Shown: positions 39,508 through 50,290, numbered from the stretch's first letter. The stretch is DNA of 64,000 nucleotides from Poindextera sp036494815 (GCA_036494815.1 DASXNV010000032.1:124001-188000); one strand, 5' to 3'. Made by a program: numbers and translations. The notes: generated by a model not told the origin, from the sequence alone.

Positions 39508-40085
39508 GCGCCGAGGCGGCCCGGCTCACCGAGTTTCTTCGCGCCAACCCCAGACTGATGCGGGTCCTGGCCATCGCTCGCGATCTCGACCTGCCCGATT
39601 GGCGGATCGTTTCCGGCGCGGTCTATCAGACAGCCTGGAACGCCCTGACCGGCCGCGATCCCGACTATGGGATCAAGGACTATGACCTGGTCTATTTCGA
39701 CGGCGGCGACCTGAGTTATGAGGGCGAGGACGTCCATATCCGCCGCGCCGCCGCAGCCTATCCGTCCGACCTGTCGCCTTTGGTGGAGGTGCGCAACCAG
39801 GCCCGGGTGCATCTGTGGTTCGAGGCTCGGTTTGGCGAACCCTATGCGCCTCTGACCTGCACGGACGAGGCGCTTGAGCGGTTCGTTTCGCCGGCCTATG
39901 GCGTGGGCGTGCGGCTGGAGGCCGATGGACGGCTCAGCATCGCCGCCCCCTTCGGCCTGGAAGATGTGTTCGCCCTGCGCCTGCGGCCGACGCCCGGGAG
40001 GGGCCTCGCAGCCAGCTGGTCGCAAGTCACTCGCGGAGTGATCGCGCGCTGGCCAGAAGTGACGGTCGATGGGCCGCCGGTCTAA
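39504..40085 (+). CDS. Nucleotidyltransferase-like family protein (COG3575)
   Basis: A 193-residue protein. The core VSGAVYQTAWNALTG and GIKDYDLVYFDG has the shape of a nucleotidyltransferase-fold active site (Asp-x-Asp), and VEVRNQARVHLWFEARFG is highly conserved in this family. Substrate and cellular role are unknown. GTG 39504 overlaps the thiD stop (GTGA), making it the last gene of the long cluster. Confidence 0.85.
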   Translation: MSAEAARLTEFLRANPRLMRVLAIARDLDLPDWRIVSGAVYQTAWNALTGRDPDYGIKDYDLVYFDGGDLSYEGEDVHIRRAAAAYPSDLSPLVEVRNQARVHLWFEARFGEPYAPLTCTDEALERFVSPAYGVGVRLEADGRLSIAAPFGLEDVFALRLRPTPGRGLAASWSQVTRGVIARWPEVTVDGPPV

Positions 40086-40091
40086 GGCGTG

Positions 40092-40745
40092 TCAGGCGAC
40101 CGCCTGCCGCCCGGGCCGGTCCACCAGCCAGGCGATGCCGGTGGCGACGATATAGACGCCGAGCGCCATGGCGCCGCCCTTGACCGGATCGTCCGAGTTC
40201 GGCGATAGCGAGGCGACCATCTGCAGCAGGGTCAAAAAAGCCATGAAGGTGATCACCGGCCAGGCCTTTTCGCCGGCCTCCTTGCGCCGGGCGATCCAGG
40301 CGCCGCCGGCCAGGCCCACCAGGCCCAGCTCCAGAGCCATTTCCGGCAGGGGATAGTTCCAGAAGCCCAGGCCGACCTTGGGGCCATTGAACCACAGGGC
40401 CAGATCCGGCCGATGGACCAGCAGGTCCAAGATCCAATGGGAAAACACCGTCAGCGCGACGAACACCGCCGCGCGCCAGGGCAGGCGCAGGACGTATCGC
40501 GCCAGGATCAGCGCGCCCAACGACCACAACAGTGAGCCGGGCAGGCTGTGGGTGTAGGGCATGAAATAGAGATCGAGCGCGCTGCCGGGCAGGTTGGGAT
40601 CAACCCGCATCTTCTCCACGCCCGCCATGACCAGGCTGCTCCAGCCGATATCCATCAACTGACAGGCGGCGGCATAGGTCCAAAGCCGTGCGCGCGGCTC
40701 GGCGGACTTGGCGGCGAGGGCGGCGGCGTAGTGTCCGACGAACAT
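40092..40745 (-). CDS. Multi-pass membrane protein
   Basis: A 217-residue protein (start MFVGHYAAALAAKSAEPR at 40745) with about six hydrophobic segments (LPGSLLWSLGALILARYVL; AAVFVALTVFSHWILDLLV; MALELGLVGLAGGAWIA; AWPVITFMAFLTLLQMVAS; GAMALGVYIVATGIAWLV). HYAAAL near the start and SHWILDLLVHRPD recall the metal-dependent membrane hydrolase group (YdjM-like), where conserved His and Asp lie close to the membrane. Function unknown. It is convergent with the nucleotidyltransferase (6 bp apart). Confidence 0.8.
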   Translation of the reverse strand: MFVGHYAAALAAKSAEPRARLWTYAAACQLMDIGWSSLVMAGVEKMRVDPNLPGSALDLYFMPYTHSLPGSLLWSLGALILARYVLRLPWRAAVFVALTVFSHWILDLLVHRPDLALWFNGPKVGLGFWNYPLPEMALELGLVGLAGGAWIARRKEAGEKAWPVITFMAFLTLLQMVASLSPNSDDPVKGGAMALGVYIVATGIAWLVDRPGRQAVA

Positions 40746-40848
40746 GGAGGGCCTTCTTGTCCGGCATTGACGATGCCAGCAGGGTGCGGCCAAGCCCGTC
40801 GCGGAGACACAGCAAAATGATCGGGTTTGCTATGCGCTTTTGAATAGA

Positions 40849-41475
40849 TCAGCGCGGTTTGTAGGGCGTGCTGGGCGCGGTGCAGGCCTTCACCGGCGTG
40901 GGGTTGAAACCCTGCATGTCACCAATCCAGCATTCGTCGAACACGGAGCAATAGCAGCCGCGGAAGGTGACGCCGTCGAGCGATTGGTTCAGGCGGTCCC
41001 AAACCGGCTTGTTTTCCGGGGTCTGCAGCAGGGCCAGAAGCTCGATCGTTTCGCCGGGCCGCAATACGGCGGCCTGAGGTCCGGTCGTCCAGTGAACGGT
41101 AGGGTGGTTATTAGGATCGACGCCGCAGCAACGGCTGAGCAGGGTTTCGGAATTGGCGATGGGCTGGCCGTGCAGGAACAGCTCCACCGTCTCCAGCTTG
41201 GCCGGACCCACGCCGGCATTGGTGACGAACAGGCTAATGCGGTTGGCGCCGGCATGGTCTTGATTGGAATATTCCGCCTTCAGATAGGGCCAGGAATTGG
41301 CGGCGACCAACTGGCGTTCAACATTGCTGTGCTCGATCGCCACGAACAGCGAGATCACCGATATGACGATGGCGCTGACCGCCACGGCCAGGTCGAATAG
41401 GCGATGGCCCGTGGGGTGCGGATGAGGATGCACCCCCTCGGCGCTGACATGGACGGGTGGTTCTGACTCGGACAC
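40849..41475 (-). CDS. Hypothetical single-pass membrane protein with Cys-rich periplasmic domain
   Basis: A 208-residue protein: a His-rich cytosolic start (HPHPHPTGH), one membrane helix (LFDLAVAVSAIVISVISLFV), then a soluble domain of beta-strand character (ISLFVTNAGVGPAKLETVEL) containing RCCG and CYC plus further cysteines likely to form disulfides. No family is recognised. It stands alone between the membrane protein at 40092-40745 and metH. Confidence 0.75.
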   Translation of the reverse strand: MSESEPPVHVSAEGVHPHPHPTGHRLFDLAVAVSAIVISVISLFVAIEHSNVERQLVAANSWPYLKAEYSNQDHAGANRISLFVTNAGVGPAKLETVELFLHGQPIANSETLLSRCCGVDPNNHPTVHWTTGPQAAVLRPGETIELLALLQTPENKPVWDRLNQSLDGVTFRGCYCSVFDECWIGDMQGFNPTPVKACTAPSTPYKPR

Positions 41476-41555
41476 GAGTGGCTCTCAGGGCTTGAACGGC
41501 GCCGCCAAGCTAAACGCGATTTGCGAACACCGCGCCACCCCTGAACGGGTTGGTG

Positions 41556-44225
<2,670 letters not shown>

Positions 44226-44252
44226 TATTTCACTCGGATCAGTCGGGGAGGG

Positions 44253-44299
44253 GCCCCTCCGCCACCCTTCGGGTGGTCCCCTCCCCCAGAGGGGGAGGA
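44253..44299 (+). repeat. Intergenic dyad repeat, copy 1 (between metH halves)
   Basis: Reads GCCCCTCCGCCACCCTTCGG and then GTGGTCCCCTCCCCCAGAGG plus GGGAGG. It contains two small hairpins (CCACCC-TT-CGGGTGG and CCTCCCCCAGAGGGGGAGG). Its reverse complement is closely matched by copy 2 at 44325-44373. This composition is common in Caulobacterales and sphingomonad intergenic repeats. Confidence 0.75.
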
Positions 44300-44324
44300 A
44301 TGGCGGCGGCGCGATTCGTAACAG

Positions 44325-44373
44325 CTCCTCCCCCATTGGGGGAGGGGGACCTGCGAAGCATGGTGGAGGGGGC
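44325..44373 (-). repeat. Intergenic dyad repeat, copy 2 (inverted relative to copy 1)
   Basis: On the minus strand it reads GCCCCCTCCACCATGCTTCG then CAGGTCCCCCTCCCCCAATG plus GGGGAGGAG, matching copy 1 along most of its length. The two lie head to head 25 bp apart, so the transcript of the metH operon could fold either as two local stem-loops or as one long stem. Confidence 0.75.
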
Positions 44374-44400
44374 CTGCCGACGCAGCGGCGAGCGTGGTCA

Positions 44401-45462
44401 TCACGCCAACTCAAACGGCTCCAGGCCCGCCAGGCGCATGGCCGTGGGTCGTTCAGGCATAGCCCGGGTCGGCAGCCCCCGCACCTCGTCCGCCACATGC
44501 CGGATATGATCCGGCGTGGTGCCGCAGCAGCCACCGAGGATGTTGACAATGCCGCTCGCCGCCCATTCCTGCAGCATGCAGGCGGTCTGGTGCGGCTCTT
44601 CGTCGTACTGGCCGAAAGCGTTGGGCAGGCCGGCATTGGGATAGGCCGCGACCAGAGTGTCGGCCACCCGCGACAGTTCGGCGATGTGCGGGCGCATCAG
44701 GTCGGCGCCTAAGGCGCAGTTCAGGCCGATGGCGAAGGGCTTGGCGTGCTTGACCGAATTCCAGAAAGCCTCGACCGTCTGGCCTGATAAGGTGCGGCCC
44801 GAGCGGTCGGTGATGGTGCCGCTGATCCAGATCGGCAAGGGCTCATAGCCCTCGTCTTCCAGGTCCAGGATGGCCTTGATCGCCGCCTTGCAGTTCAGCG
44901 TGTCGGTGATGGTTTCGATCAGATAGAGGTCCACCCCGCCTTCGTGCAGGGCCTGCACCTGCTCGCGATAGGCCTCATAGACCTGATCGTAGGTCACGGT
45001 GCGGGCGCCCGGATCGTTCACGTCCGAGGACATGGACAACATGCGGTTCAGGGGGCCGATGGAGCCGGCGACGAAGCGTGGCTTGTGCGGCTCTTTCGCT
45101 GTCCAGCAGTCGGCCGCCTCCCGGGCGATGCGCGCACCCTGCAGGTTGATGTCGCGCACCGCGGCCTGCATCTCATAGTCAGCCTGGGCGATGGCGGTGG
45201 CGCTGAAGGTGTTGGTCTCGCTGATATCGGCGCCGGCGGCGAAATACTGGTCGTGCAGGTCGGCGATGATGTCCGGCCGGGTGATGCAGAGCAGGTCGTT
45301 ATTGCCCTTCAGTTGGCCGTCGTGATGGGTGAATCGGTCCCCGCGATAGTCGGCCTCGTCCAGGCCGCGGCGCTGGATCATCACCCCCCAGGAGCCGTCC
45401 AGGATCAGGATGCGCTCGCGGGCGGCGGCCTTCAGGGCTGCGATGCGGTCTTGCCGGTTCAT
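44401..45462 (-). CDS. metH: Methionine synthase, N-terminal homocysteine methyltransferase module
   Basis: A 353-residue protein equal to the first module of MetH: ILDGSWGVMIQRRGLDEADY, ETNTFSATAIAQADYEM, and the zinc ligands in GLNCALG and GGCCGTTPDHIR. It transfers methyl from cobalamin to homocysteine, working with the product of the downstream gene. GGAGA precedes ATG 45462, which overlaps the metF stop (ATGA). Confidence 0.95.
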   Translation of the reverse strand: MNRQDRIAALKAAARERILILDGSWGVMIQRRGLDEADYRGDRFTHHDGQLKGNNDLLCITRPDIIADLHDQYFAAGADISETNTFSATAIAQADYEMQAAVRDINLQGARIAREAADCWTAKEPHKPRFVAGSIGPLNRMLSMSSDVNDPGARTVTYDQVYEAYREQVQALHEGGVDLYLIETITDTLNCKAAIKAILDLEDEGYEPLPIWISGTITDRSGRTLSGQTVEAFWNSVKHAKPFAIGLNCALGADLMRPHIAELSRVADTLVAAYPNAGLPNAFGQYDEEPHQTACMLQEWAASGIVNILGGCCGTTPDHIRHVADEVRGLPTRAMPERPTAMRLAGLEPFELA

Positions 45463-46412
45463 GCAAGGTTCTCCTGGGCTTGCGCCTTCACGCCCAGCAT
45501 CCGGCAAAGGGCATAGACCAGGTCGGCGCGGTTGAGGGTGTAGAAGTGGAACTCGGAGAAGCCCTTTTCCTCCAGCTTGGCGCACATCTCGGCGGCGACC
45601 GAGCAGGCGAGCAGGCGGCGGGTTTCCGGATCGCTGTCCAGGCCACCGAAAAGCTCGGCCAGCCAGGGCGGCAGAACGATGCCGCACGGGCCGGCCATCT
45701 TCACCAACCCCTTGTAGTTGGACACTGGCATGATGCCCGGCACGACAGGAATGGTGATCCCGGCGGCGCGCACCTGGTCGTGGAAGCGCAGGAAGCCGTC
45801 GATGTCGAAGAAGAACTGGCTGATGGCGCGGGTGGCGCCGGCGTCGACCTTGGCCTTCAGAACATCGATGTCGTGGGCGCTCGAGGCGCTTTCCGGATGG
45901 ATCTGAGGATAGGCGCCGACGCTGACCTCGAACGGGGCGATGCGGGTGATGGCGGCGGTCAGTTCGGTGGCGTTGGCGTAGCCGTCGGCGCGCGGTTCAT
46001 AGGCGCCGCCCAAGGACCCGGGAGGATCGCCGCGCAGGGCCACGATGTGGCGCACCCCGGCCTCCCAATAGTCGCGGATAACCGCGTCCACTTCGTCGCG
46101 CGAGGCGGAGACACAGGTCAGGTGGGCGGCGGCCTTCAGCCCTGTCTCCTCATTGATGCGCTTGACCGTGCGGTGGGTGCGTTCGCGGGTCGAGCCGCCG
46201 GCGCCATAGGTCACCGACACGAAGCTGGGGTTCAGGGGCTCCAGCCGCCGGATGGCCGTCCACAGAGTCTCCTCCATCTCGGGGGTGCGCGGCGGCGAGA
46301 ACTCGAATGAAACCGACAAAGATCGAGAGTCGCCGGACGCCTGGCGCTCGCCGGCGCGCGCCACAGGACCAAGGGCGCTGGTGTCGTCCAGATTGAAGAC
46401 CTGGCCGGTCAT
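45459..46412 (-). CDS. metF: 5,10-Methylenetetrahydrofolate reductase
   Basis: A 317-residue MTHFR: VSFEFSPPRTPEMEETLW, FVSVTYGAGGSTRERTHRTV, AHLTCVSASRDEVD, HIVALRGDPPG and ISQFFFDIDGFLRF, the FAD and folate segments. It makes methyl-THF for MetH. Its start overlaps the stop of the ArsR-methyltransferase gene and its stop overlaps metH, so the whole unit is translationally linked. Confidence 0.97.
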   Translation of the reverse strand: MTGQVFNLDDTSALGPVARAGERQASGDSRSLSVSFEFSPPRTPEMEETLWTAIRRLEPLNPSFVSVTYGAGGSTRERTHRTVKRINEETGLKAAAHLTCVSASRDEVDAVIRDYWEAGVRHIVALRGDPPGSLGGAYEPRADGYANATELTAAITRIAPFEVSVGAYPQIHPESASSAHDIDVLKAKVDAGATRAISQFFFDIDGFLRFHDQVRAAGITIPVVPGIMPVSNYKGLVKMAGPCGIVLPPWLAELFGGLDSDPETRRLLACSVAAEMCAKLEEKGFSEFHFYTLNRADLVYALCRMLGVKAQAQENLA

Positions 46413-47395
46413 GCGGCGCTCCTTGAACTCGTATTTGCGGTACTGGCCTGGGCGCGGCCGGCGGTCCAGATCTTGACCGTCAGGCCCTTGTCGTCCTTGG
46501 CCGGCAAGGTGACCGGCGGAGCGGGGTCGAGGCCGGCCAAGGCCAGCCAGCGGGTGATTTCAGCATCGGAGAAGCCGAGCCGGCGATGGCGGTGTGCCTC
46601 GCGCAGGAACTCCAGCCGGTGCGGGGCGAAATCGACGATCAACAGCCGCCCGCCGGGCTGAACCAGCCGCCCGGCTTCGGCCACTGCGGCGGCGGGATCG
46701 GACAGATAGTGCAGCACCTGGTGCACCACCACCAGGTCGGCGAACCCGTCGGGCAGGCGGGTGGCGAAGATGTCGCCGTGGCGCAGCTCGCAATGGGCCA
46801 ACCCCGCATCCCGGGTGTGATGGCGGGCGACATTGAGCATCTGTTGCGACAGGTCCAGGCCCACCGACATCTTCGCCCGCTCGCCGAGCAGGGTCAGCAT
46901 CCGGCCGGTGCCAGAGCCCAGGTCGAGCAGGCGATCGTAGGGACCTGGTCCGACCGCCGCCTGGATCGCCGCCTCCACGTCGGCTTCGGCGATGTAGAGC
47001 GAGCGCAGTTCGTCCCAGCGCGAGGCGTTCTGGGCGAAATAGTCGGCCGCCAGCTCCAGCCGCCCGCTACGCACCGTCTCCAACCGCCCAAGATCCAGGG
47101 CCAGGTGCGGATCGTTCTGTTGAATCAGCGCCAGGGTCTGCTCCAGCAGAATGCGCCGCGGACCGTGGGCCACCAGGCGATAAAACATCCAGGCGCCGTC
47201 CGGAAAGCGCTCGATCAGGCCCGCTTCTGTCAAAAGCTTCAAATGACGCGAGACTCGCGGCTGGCTTTGGTCGAGAATTTGGCTGAGCTCCATCACCGCC
47301 AGCTCTTCGCGGTGCAGCAGGGCGAGGATGCGCAGGCGTGTCGGTTCGCCCGCCGCGCGCAGAACCTCAACCGCCGTTTTGGCTGTCAGTCTCAT
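46409..47395 (-). CDS. ArsR-type HTH fused to SAM-dependent methyltransferase (SahR-like)
   Basis: A 328-residue fusion. Residues ~1-90 are an ArsR winged helix (VLRAAGEPTRLRILALLHRE, LSQILDQSQPRVSRHLKLL). Residues ~140-270 are a class I methyltransferase fold with LLDLGSGTGRMLTLLGER, DLSQQMLNVARHH and HQVLHYLSDPAAAVAEAGR. Such fusions next to methionine-cycle genes fit SahR-type regulators that sense S-adenosylhomocysteine or SAM; that is inference from context. It leads the metF-metH-metH operon. A palindrome directly upstream (47403-47418) is the likely operator. Confidence 0.88.
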   Translation of the reverse strand: MRLTAKTAVEVLRAAGEPTRLRILALLHREELAVMELSQILDQSQPRVSRHLKLLTEAGLIERFPDGAWMFYRLVAHGPRRILLEQTLALIQQNDPHLALDLGRLETVRSGRLELAADYFAQNASRWDELRSLYIAEADVEAAIQAAVGPGPYDRLLDLGSGTGRMLTLLGERAKMSVGLDLSQQMLNVARHHTRDAGLAHCELRHGDIFATRLPDGFADLVVVHQVLHYLSDPAAAVAEAGRLVQPGGRLLIVDFAPHRLEFLREAHRHRRLGFSDAEITRWLALAGLDPAPPVTLPAKDDKGLTVKIWTAGRAQASTANTSSRSAA

Positions 47396-47402
47396 GGTGC
47401 AT

Positions 47403-47418
47403 ATAAAGATATCTTTAT
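47403..47418. promoter_or_regulatory. Perfect 16-bp palindrome, likely operator of the methionine operon
   Basis: ATAAAGATATCTTTAT is an exact dyad, seven bases upstream of the ATG of the ArsR-methyltransferase gene, followed by further CTTTATG units. Its position over the start region means binding would block transcription initiation. AT-rich ~16-18 bp dyads are usual ArsR-family operators. No ribosome site is visible at the gene, so the mRNA may be leaderless or very short-leadered. Confidence 0.65.
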
Positions 47419-47649
47419 GTCTTTATGTAAAGCCCTTTTCGCGTCTCACGCGTTAGGCCGCAAGGCTGCGACGGCGTCGGATTCGCCGTCAAGCGGCGCC
47501 CTGGAGCGTGACCTTGGACACAGCTGCGGTTGAATCGGCGTGGATAAGGCTGCCACGGCATTGCAATCGCGCGCGCACGACCTAGGTCTGCGCCGTGGTG
47601 GCCTGACGCGTCTTCTCCAGAGGCGGGCGTCATCAGCGGAAAGGACGGC

Positions 47650-48507
47650 ATGCGCAATCCCCTGATCTGCAAGACCCTGGTTCTTGGTCTCGCCTTTTCG
47701 ACCGTGGCGTCAGTGGCGGCGGCCGCAGGGCCTGCGGTGTCCAATGGCTATCCGGGACCGGGCGCCGACGCGGCGACCGGCGCCACCGCACCGGTCTATG
47801 ACCCCTTCGAGAAGGCCAATCGGGGCCTTTATCACTTCAACAAAGGGCTGGACCGGGCCATCGTCCGCCCCCTGGCCATGACCTATGAACGCGGCCTACC
47901 CAAGCCCGTGCGGGCCGGCGTACGCAACGGGCTGAATAATCTGGGCGAGCCCAACACCCTGATGAACGACGTCCTTCAGGGCCGCGCCAAGGCCGGTGGA
48001 GTCACGGCCGTACGGTTCGTGGTCAACAGCACGGTGGGCGTGCTCGGCCTGTTCGATGTGGCCGGCCGCGCCATGAACCTGCCGATCCATTATTCCGACT
48101 TTGGCCAGACCCTGGGGCGTTACGGCGTGAAGGCCGGCCCCTACGTCTATATCCCGGTCCTGGGGCCGAGCAATTTCCGCGATGGATTCGGGCGCGTCGT
48201 GGATTCCTTCACCGGGATACTGAACATTCATGACCTGGGCGCCACCACCACCGATCGGTTGGCCGTAAGCGTGGTCGATGGGCTCGACACCCGGGCGGAA
48301 TACGACCCGCAATTGAAGGAGCTGAATCGCGTCGCCACGGATCCCTACGCGACTGTGCGTTCGTTCTATACGCAAAACCGCAACGCCAGTTTCACCGATA
48401 ATCACAAAGGCGTCCAAGACTTGCCCGATTTCGATGCGCCTGCTGCGGGCGGCAAGACCGCGACGCCGACGTCCACCCCGCCTTCCCCACCGTCTCAGCC
48501 CAACTGA
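47650..48507 (+). CDS. mlaA: MlaA/VacJ-family outer-membrane lipid asymmetry protein
   Basis: A 285-residue protein with the VacJ core: VYDPFEKANRGLYHFNKGLD, PVRAGVRNGLNNLGEPNTLM, RFVVNSTVGVLGLFDVAG, DFGQTLGRYGVKAGPYVYIP and LGPSNFRDGFGRVVDSF. The N-terminus is a signal peptide (ICKTLVLGLAFSTVASVAAA, then AG) but the only Cys is at residue 7 with no lipobox, so it is apparently not lipidated as in E. coli. It removes misplaced phospholipids from the outer leaflet. GGAAAGG precedes ATG 47650; mlaC follows. Confidence 0.94.
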   Translation: MRNPLICKTLVLGLAFSTVASVAAAAGPAVSNGYPGPGADAATGATAPVYDPFEKANRGLYHFNKGLDRAIVRPLAMTYERGLPKPVRAGVRNGLNNLGEPNTLMNDVLQGRAKAGGVTAVRFVVNSTVGVLGLFDVAGRAMNLPIHYSDFGQTLGRYGVKAGPYVYIPVLGPSNFRDGFGRVVDSFTGILNIHDLGATTTDRLAVSVVDGLDTRAEYDPQLKELNRVATDPYATVRSFYTQNRNASFTDNHKGVQDLPDFDAPAAGGKTATPTSTPPSPPSQPN

Positions 48508-48530
48508 GCGGACCGACCTTGGAGTAGTCT

Positions 48531-49235
48531 ATGACTTCTGGCCCCCTCACCAGCCGCCTCGCCGGCCCCAGCCCCGGTCTCGGCCCCGGCCCCGGCCCCG
48601 GTCTCGGCATCGCCCTCGCCCTCGCCCTCGCGCCGGCCATCGCCCTGACGCCCCTGCTTCCAGTGACCCAGGCTGCAGCTCAGAGCAGTCAACGCGATGC
48701 GACCGCCGAGCAGTTCGTCCAGACGGAAGCGACCCGCGCCCTCAAGATCCTCGAGGTGGGCAGCGATACGGACAAGATCCGTCAGTTCCGCGTCTTCGTC
48801 GATCAGGTCGCCGACGTGCCGCGCATCACCGCCTTTGTGCTCGGCAAATACGAGCGAACCATCACCCCGACCCAAAGCCAGCAGTTTGCGACGGTGTTCC
48901 GCGAATACGCCTCAAACGTCTATGAAAGCCGTCTGGACGACTATCACGGCGAGTCGCTGAAAGTGAGCGGCTCGGTTGTGCGCAAGCCAGGGGACGTGAT
49001 CGTCACCAGCGCGGTGGTCGGCGGCGCACAAAAGCAGCCGGTGCCGGTGCGCTGGCGTGTGCTGCAGTCCGGCTCGGGCTGGCGTGTGGTCGATGTGGAG
49101 GTCAAGGGCGTCTGGCTGGCGATCACCGAGCAGCAGGACTTCGTCTCGACCATCGACAATGCCGGCGGCAATGTGGGCGTACTGATCGCCCAACTGGAAA
49201 AACACAACCAGGAGGCCGCGGCGAGCCGGCGCTAG
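48531..49235 (+). CDS. mlaC: MlaC/Ttg2D periplasmic phospholipid-binding protein
   Basis: A 234-residue protein. The mature part (AEQFVQTEATRALKILEVG, ITAFVLGKYERTITPTQSQQ, FREYASNVYESRLDDYHGES, GWRVVDVEVKGVWLAITEQQ) is the MlaC/Tgt2 fold. The signal region is odd: SPGLGPGPGPGLGIALALAL, encoded by near-perfect hexanucleotide repeats. It shuttles phospholipid between MlaA and the inner-membrane Mla transporter (not in the window). GGAG precedes ATG 48531. The stop lies inside a dyad repeat. Confidence 0.93.
   Translation: MTSGPLTSRLAGPSPGLGPGPGPGLGIALALALAPAIALTPLLPVTQAAAQSSQRDATAEQFVQTEATRALKILEVGSDTDKIRQFRVFVDQVADVPRITAFVLGKYERTITPTQSQQFATVFREYASNVYESRLDDYHGESLKVSGSVVRKPGDVIVTSAVVGGAQKQPVPVRWRVLQSGSGWRVVDVEVKGVWLAITEQQDFVSTIDNAGGNVGVLIAQLEKHNQEAAASRR
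48582..48628 (+). repeat. Hexanucleotide repeats in the mlaC signal region
   Basis: GGCCCC is repeated three times from about 48582, then GTCTCGGCAT, then CGCCCT three times (48611-48628). In protein they give alternating Gly-Pro and Ala-Leu. Because the unit is six bases, gain or loss of copies keeps the frame and lengthens or shortens the signal peptide. Confidence 0.8.
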
Positions 49236-49285
49236 AGCCTTTCCCACTTCGATTGAATCAATCGAAGTGGGATAAAAAGGCTCTA
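49233..49285. repeat. Composite dyad repeat with central GAATC at the mlaC end
   Basis: Outer arms TAGAGCCTTT and AAAGGCTCTA (10 of 10) enclose an inner stem CCCACTTCGATT / AATCGAAGTGGG (12 of 12) with loop GAATC. The outer left arm contains the mlaC TAG. The U-rich side (ATAAAAAGG) follows the inner stem. It probably acts as a transcription terminator or mRNA 3' end. Confidence 0.85.
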
Positions 49286-49296
49286 AAACATTAAGT

Positions 49297-49348
49297 TAGA
49301 GCGCCTCCTGGTCGCCAACCCGGATCCGCTTTGGCGGGAAGCGCTCTA
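49297..49348. repeat. Second dyad repeat at the end of the 2-hydroxyacid dehydrogenase
   Basis: Outer arms TAGAGCGC and GCGCTCTA (8 of 8) enclose CGCCAA...TTGGCG. The right outer arm supplies the TAG of the minus-strand dehydrogenase at 49346-49348. With the neighbouring element it forms a back-to-back pair between convergent genes. Confidence 0.8.
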
Positions 49349-50290
49349 GATGATTGGCGTCTTCAAGGGCTCGCCGGCGAAATGGCGGCGCAGGTTTTCG
49401 GTCATCAGCCCGACCATGTGCGGGAGGCTGTCGAAGGTCGCGCCAGCTGTATGGGGGGTCAGCACGGCATTGGGAACATCGCGCCAGATCTCGGCTGAGG
49501 TCGGCTCCGGATCGAACACGTCCAAGGCCGCATAGCCAAGCCGCCTGTCCTTGAGCGCCGCGATCAGGGCCGGTTGATCGATAACGAAGCCGCGCGAAAC
49601 ATTGCAGATCAGGCCCCGAGGCCCGACCGCCTCAATGACAGTGCGATCAATCAGGCCGCGGCTGGCCGCATCGGCCCGAACGGTGACGAACAACAAGTCG
49701 CTGGTCTCGGCTAGAACCATCAGGCTGTCGGCCAGCGGCCAGGAGGCGTCCGGTTTTGGCCTTGGTCCCCACCACGCGACGCGGCAACCGAAGGCCGCCA
49801 TGCGAACGGCCACGGCCTGACCGATGCCGCCCAGGCCGACAACGCCCACGGCCCGCCCCTTGAGGGAGCCGCGCGTGGGACCGCGATCGGTGTCCGTCCA
49901 GCGACCCTCCCGCACTCGTCGGTCGCCGTCGACGATGCCGCGCCAGGCAGCGATGGCGGCGCCGACCGCGTGGTCGGCCACGTCTTCGGCGTTGACGCCT
50001 GGCGAATGGGTGACGGCCACGCCGTTCGCGGCGCACCAGGCTGGATCGATACCGTCGTAGCCGGCGCTGACACAGGCGATCAGCTTTAGGCTTGGCAGTC
50101 CGGCGAGAAAGGCCGGTTCCAGCACACCCTCACCCGCCGCGACAATAGCCTGCACCCGTTGGCCGTCCCCCGCCAGGAAGGTGTCTCTGTCCGGGTAGTC
50201 CCACAGCCGCAGCAGCTCGTAGTCCGGCTCCAGCCGCCCGGTAAGCGGGGCGAGAATGGCTTGTGCAATCAAGAGGACGGGCTTGGACAT
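49346..50290 (-). CDS. D-isomer 2-hydroxyacid dehydrogenase (glyoxylate/hydroxypyruvate reductase-like)
   Basis: A 314-residue NAD(P)-dependent enzyme. It has ACVSAGYDGIDPAWCAANG, the Rossmann loop VGVVGLGGIGQAVAVRMAAF, NVSRGFVIDQPALIAAL (substrate Arg), ALDVFDPEPTSAEIW (Glu) and LTPHTAGATFDSLPHMV (catalytic His). Start MSKPVLLIAQAI at 50290. The substrate (glyoxylate, hydroxypyruvate or other) is not determinable. Confidence 0.92.
   Translation of the reverse strand: MSKPVLLIAQAILAPLTGRLEPDYELLRLWDYPDRDTFLAGDGQRVQAIVAAGEGVLEPAFLAGLPSLKLIACVSAGYDGIDPAWCAANGVAVTHSPGVNAEDVADHAVGAAIAAWRGIVDGDRRVREGRWTDTDRGPTRGSLKGRAVGVVGLGGIGQAVAVRMAAFGCRVAWWGPRPKPDASWPLADSLMVLAETSDLLFVTVRADAASRGLIDRTVIEAVGPRGLICNVSRGFVIDQPALIAALKDRRLGYAALDVFDPEPTSAEIWRDVPNAVLTPHTAGATFDSLPHMVGLMTENLRRHFAGEPLKTPII

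Noticed and set aside
49233..49285. Simple rho-independent terminator only
   Set aside because: It can act as one, but the two nested perfect arms and the shared TAGAGC edge with the next element indicate a repeat family rather than a plain terminator.
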